Shown here one piece after another: positions 1 through 7,152 of a DNA stretch of 25,511 bases. Location: positions 1 through 25,511 of the IMG/VR virus record IMGVR_UViG_3300044823_000214. One strand, 5' to 3'. The position numbers and the translations under genes were made by a program. This DNA comes from a virus. Position 1 is the stretch's first letter; every line of letters starts with the position of its first letter. Below the pieces are notes generated by a model. It saw only the letters and a list, made by a program, of their open reading frames with translations, was not told the origin of the DNA and ran no database searches.

Positions 1-267
1 GAGGTCGTGGAGTGGTACCAGCAGTTTCGGCCCAAGGAGTTCAAGATTCGCTACGGCGTGCAGGGTTTTGCCACACAGCGCGTGCGGCAGGTGGACGGCG
101 CCGGCAATCCCGCCTTCGACAAGAAGACCGGGCAGCCGGTCTTTGAGACGCGCAAGCACGTGCTGGTGGCGATGCGCAAGACGCATCTGACCGTGCTGCC
201 CAACGGCTCGGAAATCTGGGAGGACGGCAAGGGTCCGGAGACGCTGGACGAGGGAGGTGACGAATGA
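1..267 (+). CDS. C-terminal end of an upstream gene, possibly portal (partial)
   Basis: The frame is open from the first base of the window and stops at 265-267, so only the last 88 residues are seen. They are hydrophilic and rich in charged residues, with an acidic end (GPETLDEGGDE). The stop overlaps the ATG of the scaffold gene by 4 bp (ATGA, 264-267), which indicates a shared operon and translational coupling. In T7-like phages the gene before the scaffold is the portal (head-tail connector), so a portal C-terminus is the most likely identity, but I see no motif that proves it; a small accessory head protein is the alternative. The GTG at 7 is an internal codon or at best a weak start; there is no reason to take it as the true start. 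Confidence 0.6.
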   Translation, partial: EVVEWYQQFRPKEFKIRYGVQGFATQRVRQVDGAGNPAFDKKTGQPVFETRKHVLVAMRKTHLTVLPNGSEIWEDGKGPETLDEGGDE

Positions 268-1181
268 GCGGCGAGGCCACAACTGCCACCGCCACCACGG
301 CTGCAACCACTACGGCGGCAACGACCGAAACTACGGCCACAATAGCCGAGCCGTTCTACAAGGACCTCATCATCTCCGACGGCAAGATCAACGAGAAGTC
401 GTGGGAACGCCTGCCCGACCATCTCAAGCCGCACGCTGACACCTTCAAGAAATACAAGACCGTGGACGAACTGTTCGCGGGCTTCGGCAACCTCTCGCAT
501 CTGGCCGGCAAGAAGGCGCTGGCCCCGCTGCCCGAGAACGCCCCGCCGGAACTGAAGGCGGAACGCGACCGGCTGCTGGACTCGCTCATGGAAGTGCCGG
601 ACAAGCCCGAGGGTTACGGCTTCAAGCGCCCGGATGATCTGCCCGAGGAAGTCTGGGACCCGGAGTTTGCCGGGGAGGCCGCGAAGATCATGCGCGAGGA
701 GCACATGGGCCGCAAGGCCGCGAACCGGCTCCTTGAACTCAACATCAAGCAGGCGCGGGCCGGCATCGCGGAGGCGCAGGCCCGCATGGCGGCCGAGGCG
801 CAGGCCGAGGAAGGCAAGCTGCGCGAGGCGTGGCCCGCCGACCAGTATGACCGCAATCTGGCGCTCGTGACCCGGCTCATCGCCACGGCCGGGCTGGACC
901 CGAAGGATTCCATGCCGCCCACCGCGGCGGGCCGGATCGGGCTCCTCAAGATCGCCTCCATGTTGCAGGAGGACAAGCTGGTGGCCGGGGGCGACGATCA
1001 CGCGCTGGCGGCCGGCAACGACCGGGCGCGGGCGCTGGACATCGTGAACAACGAGGCCAACCCGCTCTACAAGGCGTATCACGACGGCAACGACCCGCGC
1101 CACAAGCAGGCGCTGGGGCAGGTGATGGCGCTCAACGAGAGCTACGCCCGGCGGATGAAGGCCGCGGGCCGGCCGATCTAG
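264..1181 (+). CDS. Capsid scaffolding protein (T7 gp9-like position)
   Basis: The 305-residue product would help assemble the procapsid and then leave it. Supporting features are its place directly before the capsid gene, an acidic and helical composition, and a run typical of podovirus scaffolds: a short LKPHADTFKKYKTVDELF segment (about residues 54-71), a KALAPLPENAPPE linker, a PDKPEGYGFKRP segment (about 112-123), then a long Ala/Glu/Arg-rich helical region (about 140-195) likely to form a coiled coil. The C-terminal 40 residues are basic, as in scaffolds that bind the capsid through a positively charged tail. The start at 264 overlaps the previous stop (ATGA). Residues 5-28 are almost only Thr and Ala, a low-complexity tract not expected in this family. 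Identification rests on sequence character and synteny; no catalytic site applies. Confidence 0.8.
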   Translation: MSGEATTATATTAATTTAATTETTATIAEPFYKDLIISDGKINEKSWERLPDHLKPHADTFKKYKTVDELFAGFGNLSHLAGKKALAPLPENAPPELKAERDRLLDSLMEVPDKPEGYGFKRPDDLPEEVWDPEFAGEAAKIMREEHMGRKAANRLLELNIKQARAGIAEAQARMAAEAQAEEGKLREAWPADQYDRNLALVTRLIATAGLDPKDSMPPTAAGRIGLLKIASMLQEDKLVAGGDDHALAAGNDRARALDIVNNEANPLYKAYHDGNDPRHKQALGQVMALNESYARRMKAAGRPI

Positions 1182-1197
1182 GGAGGGGGTGAGCGAC

Positions 1198-1317
1198 ATG
1201 CCATTCGCCTCAGAAGCGCAACGCCGGTTCATGTGGTCTAAACATCCCAAAATCGCCCGCCGTTGGGCGAATGAGAGTAGGGGAAAGAAAAAGCTGCCCT
1301 ACCACAAGAAGAAGTGA
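1198..1317 (+). CDS. Small basic phage protein, MPF-SEAQRRFM family
   Basis: This 39-residue protein begins MPFASEAQRRFMWSKHPKIA and ends in a Lys-rich tail (KKKLPYHKKK). Very similar short proteins with the pattern MPFxSxAQRRxxxxxHPxIAxxW occur in many tailed phages, often near head genes; I know of no established function. The sequence predicts a small, strongly basic helical protein, which could bind nucleic acid, but that is inference. It follows the scaffold by 16 bases, with a GGGAGGGGGTGAG ribosome-binding stretch (from about 1181) directly upstream of the ATG at 1198. It is the last gene before the terminator at 1341-1374, so it is probably transcribed with the scaffold rather than with the capsid. 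Confidence 0.75.
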   Translation: MPFASEAQRRFMWSKHPKIARRWANESRGKKKLPYHKKK

Positions 1318-1340
1318 TTTTCGGCGTGATTCATGGCGGA

Positions 1341-1374
1341 CGCCGGCTCGCTCGCGGGGCCGGCGTTCTTTTTG
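1341..1374 (+). terminator. Rho-independent terminator before the capsid gene
   Basis: A perfect 7-bp stem CGCCGGC (1341-1347) / GCCGGCG (1359-1365) with an 11-base loop is followed at once by TTCTTTTTG (1366-1374). The strand is set by the T-run. It separates the scaffold genes from the capsid unit and implies that capsid transcription starts again downstream or depends on read-through. Confidence 0.8.
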
Positions 1375-1424
1375 TGCTTGTAAAGTTTTGACGACCGCCC
1401 ATTAGCTTGCCCCAGCCGAGGCGG

Positions 1425-1534
1425 CGCAGGGACACTTCCCAGCGAACCCACTCACCAACTCGGATAGTGTCCGAGCTTAACCCCGAATATCGGGAGACTT
1501 GAGTGGAGGACGAACAGGTAGTTAAACCGTTCGT
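1425..1534 (+). promoter_or_regulatory. Structured 5' leader of the capsid gene (five helices)
   Basis: Reading the RNA by hand gives five helices with almost no free sequence between them. P0: CGC-A-GGGA (1425-1432) with TCCC-A-GCG (1437-1444), an A-A mismatch and a CACT loop. P1: 1448-1454 with 1500-1506, 7 bp, enclosing P2 and P3. P2: CTCGGA (1459-1464) with TCCGAG (1470-1475), 5-base loop. P3: CCCGA (1482-1486) with TCGGG (1490-1494), 3-base loop. P4: ACGAAC-A-GGT (1510-1519) with ACC-GTTCGT (1526-1534), one bulged A, 6-base loop. P1-P3 form a three-way junction. Its closing strand takes up the first two bases of GGAGG at 1505-1509, and P4 begins at the next base. No tRNA, known riboswitch or ribozyme core was recognised. 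Upstream, 1375-1424 contains TTGACG (1388-1393), which resembles a -35 box, but no matching -10 box, so I do not call a promoter. Confidence 0.6.
1505..1509 (+). promoter_or_regulatory. Shine-Dalgarno GGAGG of the capsid gene, separated from the start by a hairpin
   Basis: GGAGG is the only good ribosome-binding sequence upstream of the capsid ATG at 1549, but it lies 39 bases away. Hairpin P4 (1510-1534) fills most of that distance. If P4 is folded, 14 bases remain to ATG 1549, or 8 bases to the in-frame TTG at 1543. The bases just before the ATG (ACTTGTTT) have no Shine-Dalgarno match. Confidence 0.5.
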
Positions 1535-1548
1535 TACATAACTTGTTT

Positions 1549-2475
1549 ATGGCTAGTAGTATCCCTGACCATTATCGGATCGTGTTTGACGATAACTGGC
1601 GGCACTTGCTTCAGCAGGAAAAACACATTCTGGAGGGCACCTACGAAATCAAGGACTGCCCCGGTGAAGTGGCGTACTTCGACCAGATCGGCCTCGCCAC
1701 GATGAACCAGATCACGACCCGCACGGGCCGTTCGACCCCGCAGGACCCGACTATGCCCAAGCGCGCGGTCTTCCCGCTCCCCTACGACTGCGTGATGTGG
1801 ATCGACGAGTTCGACAAGGTGGCGCTGGGCGACCTGCCCAACCCGCAGGGCGCGATGGTGCAGTCCCACGCCTACGCGGCCAACCGCACCAAGGACAAGA
1901 TTCTGATCGACGCTGCGCTCGGCACCGCCTACACGGGCAAGGCCGGCAACGTGCCGATTACCTTCGACGCCAATCAGGTGGTGGCCGTGACGTACGTGCG
2001 CACCGGCTCGGCGGTCAACTCCGGCCTCACGCTGGCCAAGATTCTGCAAGCGAAGTACCTGATGGACACGGCCAACGTGCCCATCGTGACGAGCGAGCGG
2101 GTCATGGTCGTGTCGCCCAAGCAGGTGCAGGATCTGCTCAACGACGTGGAGCAGGTCAGCAACGACCGCTACGTGGAGGTCAAGGCGCTGATCGACGGCA
2201 AGGTGAACGTGTTTGCCGGCTTCGAGTGGCGCGTCATCGCTGACATCTCCAGCACCGTGGCCATGATCCCGCTGACCTCGGGCGGCATCCGTTCATGCTT
2301 CGCCTACCACAAGATGCAGGCGCTGGCGTGGGCCAAGGGCGAGGACGTGAAGGCAAAGATCGACATCCTCCCGCAGCAAAACGACGCGATTCAGGTCCGC
2401 ACCACCCTCATGGGCGGGGCGACCCGCAAGGAAGAGGCCCGGGTCGTGGAAATCCTCTGCGACGAGTCTCCGTAA
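1549..2475 (+). CDS. Major capsid protein (HK97-fold, Phage_capsid_2-like)
   Basis: This 308-residue protein forms the icosahedral shell. It has the N-terminal pattern of a podovirus capsid family: FDDNWRHLLQQ (residues 13-23), a short basic/Gly stretch, VAYFDQIG (41-48), a RxGRSTPQ segment (about 58-65), a PxRAVFPLPYDCVMWIDEFDK block (about 70-90) and the helix RTKDKILIDAALG (113-125). Length is usual for the family. I chose ATG 1549; the frame is also open to a TTG at 1543 that would add MF and would sit better relative to GGAGG if the leader hairpin is folded. The gene is isolated between two hairpin-T terminators (1341-1374 and 2994-3042), which fits a separately and highly expressed capsid unit. 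The decoration-like gene follows after 30 bases with its own AAGGAG site. Confidence 0.9.
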   Translation: MASSIPDHYRIVFDDNWRHLLQQEKHILEGTYEIKDCPGEVAYFDQIGLATMNQITTRTGRSTPQDPTMPKRAVFPLPYDCVMWIDEFDKVALGDLPNPQGAMVQSHAYAANRTKDKILIDAALGTAYTGKAGNVPITFDANQVVAVTYVRTGSAVNSGLTLAKILQAKYLMDTANVPIVTSERVMVVSPKQVQDLLNDVEQVSNDRYVEVKALIDGKVNVFAGFEWRVIADISSTVAMIPLTSGGIRSCFAYHKMQALAWAKGEDVKAKIDILPQQNDAIQVRTTLMGGATRKEEARVVEILCDESP

Positions 2476-2505
2476 CCCTCAACCACAGAAAGGAGAAAAA
2501 CCAAC

Positions 2506-2967
2506 ATGGCTACTCAACTCTATACGGATGTGGCAGGGACCTCCGGCCAGTCGGGCGTGCAGTTGTCCGACCGGCAGGATTCCGAGGTCGTGTGCGGCGT
2601 CGTGCTCATTGCGACGGCCACCTACACCTTCACGGGCGCCGAAGTGGCGACCAATGTCATCAATATCGTGGAGCTTCCGGCCGGCGCGGTCGTGATCCCG
2701 CATCTCTCGCGGGTCACGGGCTCGGCCAGCATCGCCTCGACGCTCACGATTTCCATCGGCAACGCGGACGGCACGCCCGTGGCGACGAAGTTCTCTTCGG
2801 CGCTTTCCATGCAGAACTCGTTCGATGCCGTCCTGACCGGCGGCACGGCCTCGCTCACGCCGTACACCCTCACGGCGCAGTCGTTCATCACCGCCACACT
2901 GACCACCGCCAGCACCATTACGGCGGGCAAAGTGCTCGTTTTCCGCATCGCTTACAAGGTCTCCTGA
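2506..2967 (+). CDS. Probable capsid-associated (decoration-type) structural protein
   Basis: This 153-residue protein follows the capsid gene with a good AAGGAG site. It is rich in Thr, Ser, Ala and Val, with alternating hydrophobic residues throughout (for example VVCGVVLIATATYTFTG and SFITATLTTASTI), which predicts an all-beta fold. It has no signal peptide and no catalytic motif. Position directly after the capsid gene and inside the same two-terminator unit suggests a protein needed in similar amounts, such as a head decoration or head fibre protein. I do not recognise the family, so function is inferred from place and fold alone. Its stop (2965-2967) lies in the same frame as the next gene, with no stop in the 75 bases between them. 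Confidence 0.75.
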   Translation: MATQLYTDVAGTSGQSGVQLSDRQDSEVVCGVVLIATATYTFTGAEVATNVINIVELPAGAVVIPHLSRVTGSASIASTLTISIGNADGTPVATKFSSALSMQNSFDAVLTGGTASLTPYTLTAQSFITATLTTASTITAGKVLVFRIAYKVS

Positions 2968-2993
2968 TCGTGTGGGCTGACGGAACTTGAAAG

Positions 2994-3042
2994 GCAGGCG
3001 CCGGGGAATAGGGGTGTTCTCCCGGCGCCTGCACCCCTTTTT
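2994..3042 (+). terminator. Strong hairpin-T terminator between capsid and tail genes
   Basis: A perfect 12-bp GC-rich stem (2994-3005 with 3021-3032) can be extended by three pairs inside the loop (3006-3008 with 3017-3019, T3020 bulged). It is followed by ACCCCTTTTT ending at 3042. It stands where T7 has its T-phi terminator, between the capsid gene and the gene for tail tubular protein A. The T-run abuts the GTG start at 3043, so terminated transcripts would end at the start codon. Confidence 0.85.
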
Positions 3043-3783
3043 GTGTCCACCCTGACCCAAGTAAATATCGCCAATCTGGCGCTCTCGCGCATCGGCGCCA
3101 AGGCCATCACGACGATGGCCGACAACACGCCGACCGCCCTCGCAGTCAACACGTGGTGGACGCAGGCCGTTTCCATCGTGGCGCGCAGCGCCCCGTGGAA
3201 TTGCCTGATGAAGCGGATGATGGTGGACCCGGTGGCGGGCTACCCGCCGGCCGTGGTGGACAACGTGGTACCCGAATACCTCTACGAGTGGTCCGCCGAA
3301 TACCAGCTCCCGGCCGATTACGTGCGGCTGGTGGAACTCAACGGCAACGACGTGTGGGATGCTGATGGCACGTTCAACGGCGACCAGTACGAAATCTATG
3401 GGCAGGCCCGGCTCAACCCGGCCCCGCCCGCCAGTTCGTCCGCTCCGGCCCTGTACGGCCCGGCCCTCTTTGCCAATCCCGACCCGGACCCGACCACCGG
3501 AGACCCGCCGCAGGCGGACATGAAGTACGTCTGCTACACGGACGACACGACGGTTTATGATTCGCTCTTCATCGACTCGCTCATTTGCATCTTGGGCGCG
3601 CGCGTGGCGACTGGGCTGCGCAAGGACGACGCGCAGATGGCCCTCGCGCTGGAAAACGAGTTTACGAAGGTTTTGCTGCCCAAGGCGATTCGCGTCAATT
3701 TGAACGAGGGCAAGCCGGTGCGCTACGATCTGGCGAGCGAGAGCCGGTTTGTGGCGTCGCGCTGGGGCAGCACCAACGGGTAG
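3043..3783 (+). CDS. Tail tubular protein A (T7 gp11-like)
   Basis: This 246-residue protein would sit between the portal and the tail nozzle. The N-terminus is typical of the family: TLTQVNIANLALSRIGAK (about residues 3-20), a short DNTPTALAVNTWW segment (about 27-39), then ARSAPWNCLMKR (about 46-57). A Pro/Asp-rich loop (about residues 126-155) is followed by the conserved helical C-terminal part (SLFIDSLICILGARVATGL and following). Homology at the very N-terminus leaves little room for a later start, so GTG 3043 is favoured even though it lies at the end of the terminator T-run and lacks a nearby Shine-Dalgarno. The only candidate site is GAAAGG (2989-2994) on the far side of the hairpin; folding would bring it to about 10 bases from GTG. 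It ends three bases before the next gene. Confidence 0.88.
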   Translation: MSTLTQVNIANLALSRIGAKAITTMADNTPTALAVNTWWTQAVSIVARSAPWNCLMKRMMVDPVAGYPPAVVDNVVPEYLYEWSAEYQLPADYVRLVELNGNDVWDADGTFNGDQYEIYGQARLNPAPPASSSAPALYGPALFANPDPDPTTGDPPQADMKYVCYTDDTTVYDSLFIDSLICILGARVATGLRKDDAQMALALENEFTKVLLPKAIRVNLNEGKPVRYDLASESRFVASRWGSTNG

Positions 3784-3786
3784 GCC

Positions 3787-6700
3787 ATGCCCCGCAATCT
3801 CAAGAGCATCGTTTCCCTCAATGCGGGAGAACTCTCGCCCCTTGTTGATTCGCGGGTTGACCTCGCCAAGTACGCCAGCGGTTGCCGGGTGATGCAAAAC
3901 GCCGTGGCGCAGAAGTACGGCGGCGCCACGCGCCGTCCCGGCCTTTATTACCTCGGGACCTCCAAGTACGGCGACTCGGGCTACACCGTGCGCTTGCAGG
4001 CGTTCAAGCTCTCGACCGAATCCAATTACTGCGTGGAGTTCGGGCACGAGTATTGCCGTTTCATCAAGGGCAGCGCCTACATCATGGACGGCGATTATGC
4101 GTATGAGATCGTCTCGCCTTACACCGCGCTGACCGTCGATGCCGTGCCGCAGGTCAACGCGCTCCAAGTCTGCCAGATCGGCAACGTGATGTACCTCACG
4201 CACCCGGACTGGCCGCCCTACAAGCTGACGCGGGTGAACGACACCAACTGGACCTTGGCGGCGGTGGCCTTCGACGTGCCGGCGCTCATGGATCAGAACC
4301 CGAGCGAAATCACCATTGCCGCCTCGGGCACGACCGGCACCGTCAGCCTGACCGCCTCGGCCGCGGCTTGGGTCACAGCCACCCACTACCAGCCCACCAA
4401 CGCGGTGGCGGTCGCCGGCATCCTCTACGTCTGCCTCGTGGATCACGTTTCCGGTTCGTTCGCCGCCGACCTGTCCGCCGGCTATTGGGAGGATCAGGTC
4501 ATCTTTGACTCGACGCATATCGGCAGCACGTGGCAGCTCAACTACCTGCGCGACGCCAACGAGGTGGACTACGATCTGACTGGCGACGGCACCTCTTCGA
4601 CCATCTACTGCCTCGGCGCATGGGAGGTCCGCACCTATGGGGTGTGGTCGGCCGACATCACCGTGGAGCGCAGTGACGACTACGGGACCACATGGAAGAC
4701 GGTCCGCTCCATCACCGGCCGGGCCGACCGCAACGTGGACCTGACCGGCACGGCCGAGACCAACGCCCTCTACCAGCTGGTCGTGACCAACTACGCCGTG
4801 CCGGACGTGCCCGGCGTCACGACTCCGCGGGTCATCTTCGAGGCGGTGGACGCCTTCCTGCCCGGACTGGTCAAGATCACGGCGGTAACCGATTCCTACC
4901 ATGCCACGGCCACGGTGGTTTCCACGCTCTACGCCGCAGCTTCCGTGCCCGACGCCACGCCCTACTGGAGCGAGGCCGCGTGGAGCGATTTTCGCGGCTA
5001 CCCGGCCGCCATCACCGCCCACGAGCAGCGCGTCATCTATGGCGGGAGCGCCTTCCAGCCGCAGCACCTCTGGGGCACCTACATCTCCGACATCGAGAAC
5101 TTTGACCAGGGCGACGGGACGGACGCGGCTGCCGGATTCTCGCTCGACATCGCCACGGTGGACAACAGCCCGATTCGCTGGCTGGCCTCGGGCGACGACC
5201 TCATCATCGGCATGTCCAACGCCGAGTGGGTGGCCTCCGCTCCCGACTCCAATCAGGTGCTCTCCGCCACCAATTTCAAGGTGCGCCAGCAGTCGGATTT
5301 TGGCAGCAACACCATGCAGGCGGTGATTGTGGGCGATGCCCTCATTTACGTGGACCGCTTCGGGCTCACCGTGCGGCAATTCCTTTTCTCCATCGCCACG
5401 AGCAAGTATATGTCCAGCGACCTGACGGCGCTGGCCGAGCACATCACCTATCCGGGCATCTTGCGCATGGACGTGCAGAAGCAGTTTGAGAAGTACCGGA
5501 TCATCTGGTTCATCGCGGGCGGGCAGTTGCTGGGGCTCACCTACGATTTGGAGCATGAGGTGGTGGCGTGGCACCGGCATCTCGGGCGCCCCGACAAGGA
5601 TGAGTTTGTGGCGGTCGCCTGCGTGTACGGGGCCACCTCCGCCACGGCGGACGACGTGTACGTGGCGGTCCGCCGCACGGTCGGGGCCTCGACCTACATC
5701 TTCATTGAACACATGGCGGACCGCCTGTGGGAGCACGCAAGTTTTTTTGACCCCGCCCCCGGGGTGTGGGGGCAAACGTGGGGCGGTCCGGCCGGAGCGG
5801 ACGGGACGTTCCAGTGGTACGGTTACAAGCCATTCACGTGGGTCGATGATGGTTCGATTCCGGTCTACTATCTGCTCGACACCGGAAGCGGGTTCTCGAA
5901 GCGGCAGGACTGGTTTGCGATGCCGTACGATTCCGGCACGACGGTGGGCTCCATCTCAGCTCAGGATTTGGGTGGGGCACTCTTGGTCAACCAAACGACG
6001 GGATTGGTCACGGGAAACTTTGCCGCCATCTGGATGTACACGGGCAATTTTTGCACCGGCAGTTCGTGGCGGGGTTCGTATGGGGGTTACACCGGCGATA
6101 CGTTCGTCACCTATTCGTCATTGGTCTTTTCAGACCTGTTGCCATTTGTGTGGGTTGTCGTAACGACGCCGACCCAGCGCATCTATTCAACCCCGGATTA
6201 TCCGACTCCTCCGGGAGAACTCATTACCTACTGCGGAAACCCCATGTGGGGCAACCCCGGCGACTCTGCGCAGGAAATCCTCAGCAACCAGATGACGATT
6301 TCACAGGCCGCCGCCAACGGGACCGCCGTTGCGCAGCAATTTGACGCCACCACGAGCATTGTCTCGCATGACAATTCCACCAACCAGACGGTCGGGCGGA
6401 TCAGTTCGGTAAACGTGTCCACGACCGTGCCCAATCGGACGGGCTACGTGCTGGCGACTTTCAATTACTCACGAATCCCGCTGTCCGGTGGCGCGCCTGT
6501 GACGCTCTCGGAAAGCATCAGTTATCCGGTGGCCAAGGGATCAACCCTATCCTCCACCCAGGCCGTTCCGGGCTTGCTCGGTTACGCAACCACGTGCATG
6601 GGCATAACCTATCAGGATATAGATCTGTCTGCCGAGGATTTCTCCGGGCTGGTGGATGGCTGGTACGGCGATACCACCGGCGGCAACGACCCCGGCGGGG

Positions 6701-7152
6701 ATTTTGGACCGCCCGCGAGCATGGGGATGGAAGGATCGTGGCTGAGTGTGGACGATTTTTCCGGCATGGCCGACGGGGTGATCCTAACAATGATGACCGG
6801 GGAAAATTGGGCAGGTCCCGGCACTTTTGGCCAGAGCGACTATGCCCAATGCTATGATGATTTCTCATCCTATCCCGATGGCGATCTGCCGCTGGGCTAC
6901 GCCGGAATCGGCTGGGCTTTTGCCGGCACCTTCGGGCTGAATGTGTATGTCGCCTCGGCGGATGACTTCAGCGGCTATGTGGATGGCACCTATGACACGC
7001 TCGCCAACCTCGACCTGTCGTGGGCGGACGTGGGCACCTTCGGGCTCAACGATTACGTTCGCAGCACCGACGATTTTTCCAGCTACGCCGACGGCACCTA
7101 TGCAAGCCTTGACGGCGGAACCAATTGGGCTGGACTTGGCACCTTCGGATAA
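3787..7152 (+). CDS. Tail tubular protein B body with C-terminal repeat module (T7 gp12-like)
   Basis: This 1121-residue tail nozzle protein starts with the family signature: SLNAGELSPLVDSRVDLAKY (residues 10-29) and GGATRRPGLYYLG (45-57). The beta-propeller-like middle includes HEQRVIYGGSAFQPQHLWGT, IRWLASGDDLIIGMSNAEW and the block from VYVAVRR to FIEHMADRLWEHASFFDPAP (about residues 624-658). In relatives that last block leads directly into a conserved C-terminal domain (ITGLDHLEG-type). Here it is replaced by about 460 other residues, while the missing domain is a separate gene at 7933. The end of the protein (residues 950-1121) is five repeats starting (E/D)DFS at 950, 989, 1024, 1059 and 1095. 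ATG 3787 follows the previous stop by three bases, with only a weak GGGTAGG site, so coupling is likely. GC falls somewhat in the inserted part. Confidence 0.88.
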   Translation: MPRNLKSIVSLNAGELSPLVDSRVDLAKYASGCRVMQNAVAQKYGGATRRPGLYYLGTSKYGDSGYTVRLQAFKLSTESNYCVEFGHEYCRFIKGSAYIMDGDYAYEIVSPYTALTVDAVPQVNALQVCQIGNVMYLTHPDWPPYKLTRVNDTNWTLAAVAFDVPALMDQNPSEITIAASGTTGTVSLTASAAAWVTATHYQPTNAVAVAGILYVCLVDHVSGSFAADLSAGYWEDQVIFDSTHIGSTWQLNYLRDANEVDYDLTGDGTSSTIYCLGAWEVRTYGVWSADITVERSDDYGTTWKTVRSITGRADRNVDLTGTAETNALYQLVVTNYAVPDVPGVTTPRVIFEAVDAFLPGLVKITAVTDSYHATATVVSTLYAAASVPDATPYWSEAAWSDFRGYPAAITAHEQRVIYGGSAFQPQHLWGTYISDIENFDQGDGTDAAAGFSLDIATVDNSPIRWLASGDDLIIGMSNAEWVASAPDSNQVLSATNFKVRQQSDFGSNTMQAVIVGDALIYVDRFGLTVRQFLFSIATSKYMSSDLTALAEHITYPGILRMDVQKQFEKYRIIWFIAGGQLLGLTYDLEHEVVAWHRHLGRPDKDEFVAVACVYGATSATADDVYVAVRRTVGASTYIFIEHMADRLWEHASFFDPAPGVWGQTWGGPAGADGTFQWYGYKPFTWVDDGSIPVYYLLDTGSGFSKRQDWFAMPYDSGTTVGSISAQDLGGALLVNQTTGLVTGNFAAIWMYTGNFCTGSSWRGSYGGYTGDTFVTYSSLVFSDLLPFVWVVVTTPTQRIYSTPDYPTPPGELITYCGNPMWGNPGDSAQEILSNQMTISQAAANGTAVAQQFDATTSIVSHDNSTNQTVGRISSVNVSTTVPNRTGYVLATFNYSRIPLSGGAPVTLSESISYPVAKGSTLSSTQAVPGLLGYATTCMGITYQDIDLSAEDFSGLVDGWYGDTTGGNDPGGDFGPPASMGMEGSWLSVDDFSGMADGVILTMMTGENWAGPGTFGQSDYAQCYDDFSSYPDGDLPLGYAGIGWAFAGTFGLNVYVASADDFSGYVDGTYDTLANLDLSWADVGTFGLNDYVRSTDDFSSYADGTYASLDGGTNWAGLGTFG
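6634..7149 (+). repeat. Five tandem coding repeats of 35-39 residues, DDFSxxxDG...W...GTFG
   Basis: Copies begin at 6634, 6751, 6856, 6961 and 7069 (spacings of 39, 35, 35 and 36 codons). Starts read EDFSGLVDG, DDFSGMADG, DDFSSYPDG, DDFSGYVDG and DDFSSYADG. Copies 2-5 share a Trp about 17-24 residues after the start and a GTFG motif near the end. The protein stops exactly after the last GTFG. The motif resembles the first strand of concanavalin-like (lectin/LamG) domains, but each unit is far too short to be a whole domain. Confidence 0.85.

Noticed and set aside
1375-1424. A sigma70-type promoter with TTGACG at 1388-1393
   Set aside because: No -10-like hexamer occurs at 15-19 bases downstream; the best AT-rich stretch is only 9 bases away.
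1400-1540. tRNA, hammerhead ribozyme or group I intron in the capsid leader
   Set aside because: No cloverleaf with a T-loop consensus, no CTGATGA/GAAA core and no splice-site arrangement is present.
2965-3045. Read-through of the TGA at 2965 to fuse the decoration-like protein with tail tubular protein A
   Set aside because: The two genes share a frame and the 75 bases between them have no stop, but 25 codons without a stop is common by chance at this GC, and the spacer is fully explained by a terminator.
2479-5775. A 1098-codon open frame on the minus strand opposite the tail tubular protein genes
   Set aside because: Its composition (Val, His, Gly, Arg, Asp-rich, no recognisable domain) is what results from reading strongly biased high-GC genes backwards; the plus strand carries clear family motifs. 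A similar 399-codon minus frame at 51-1250 is rejected for the same reason.
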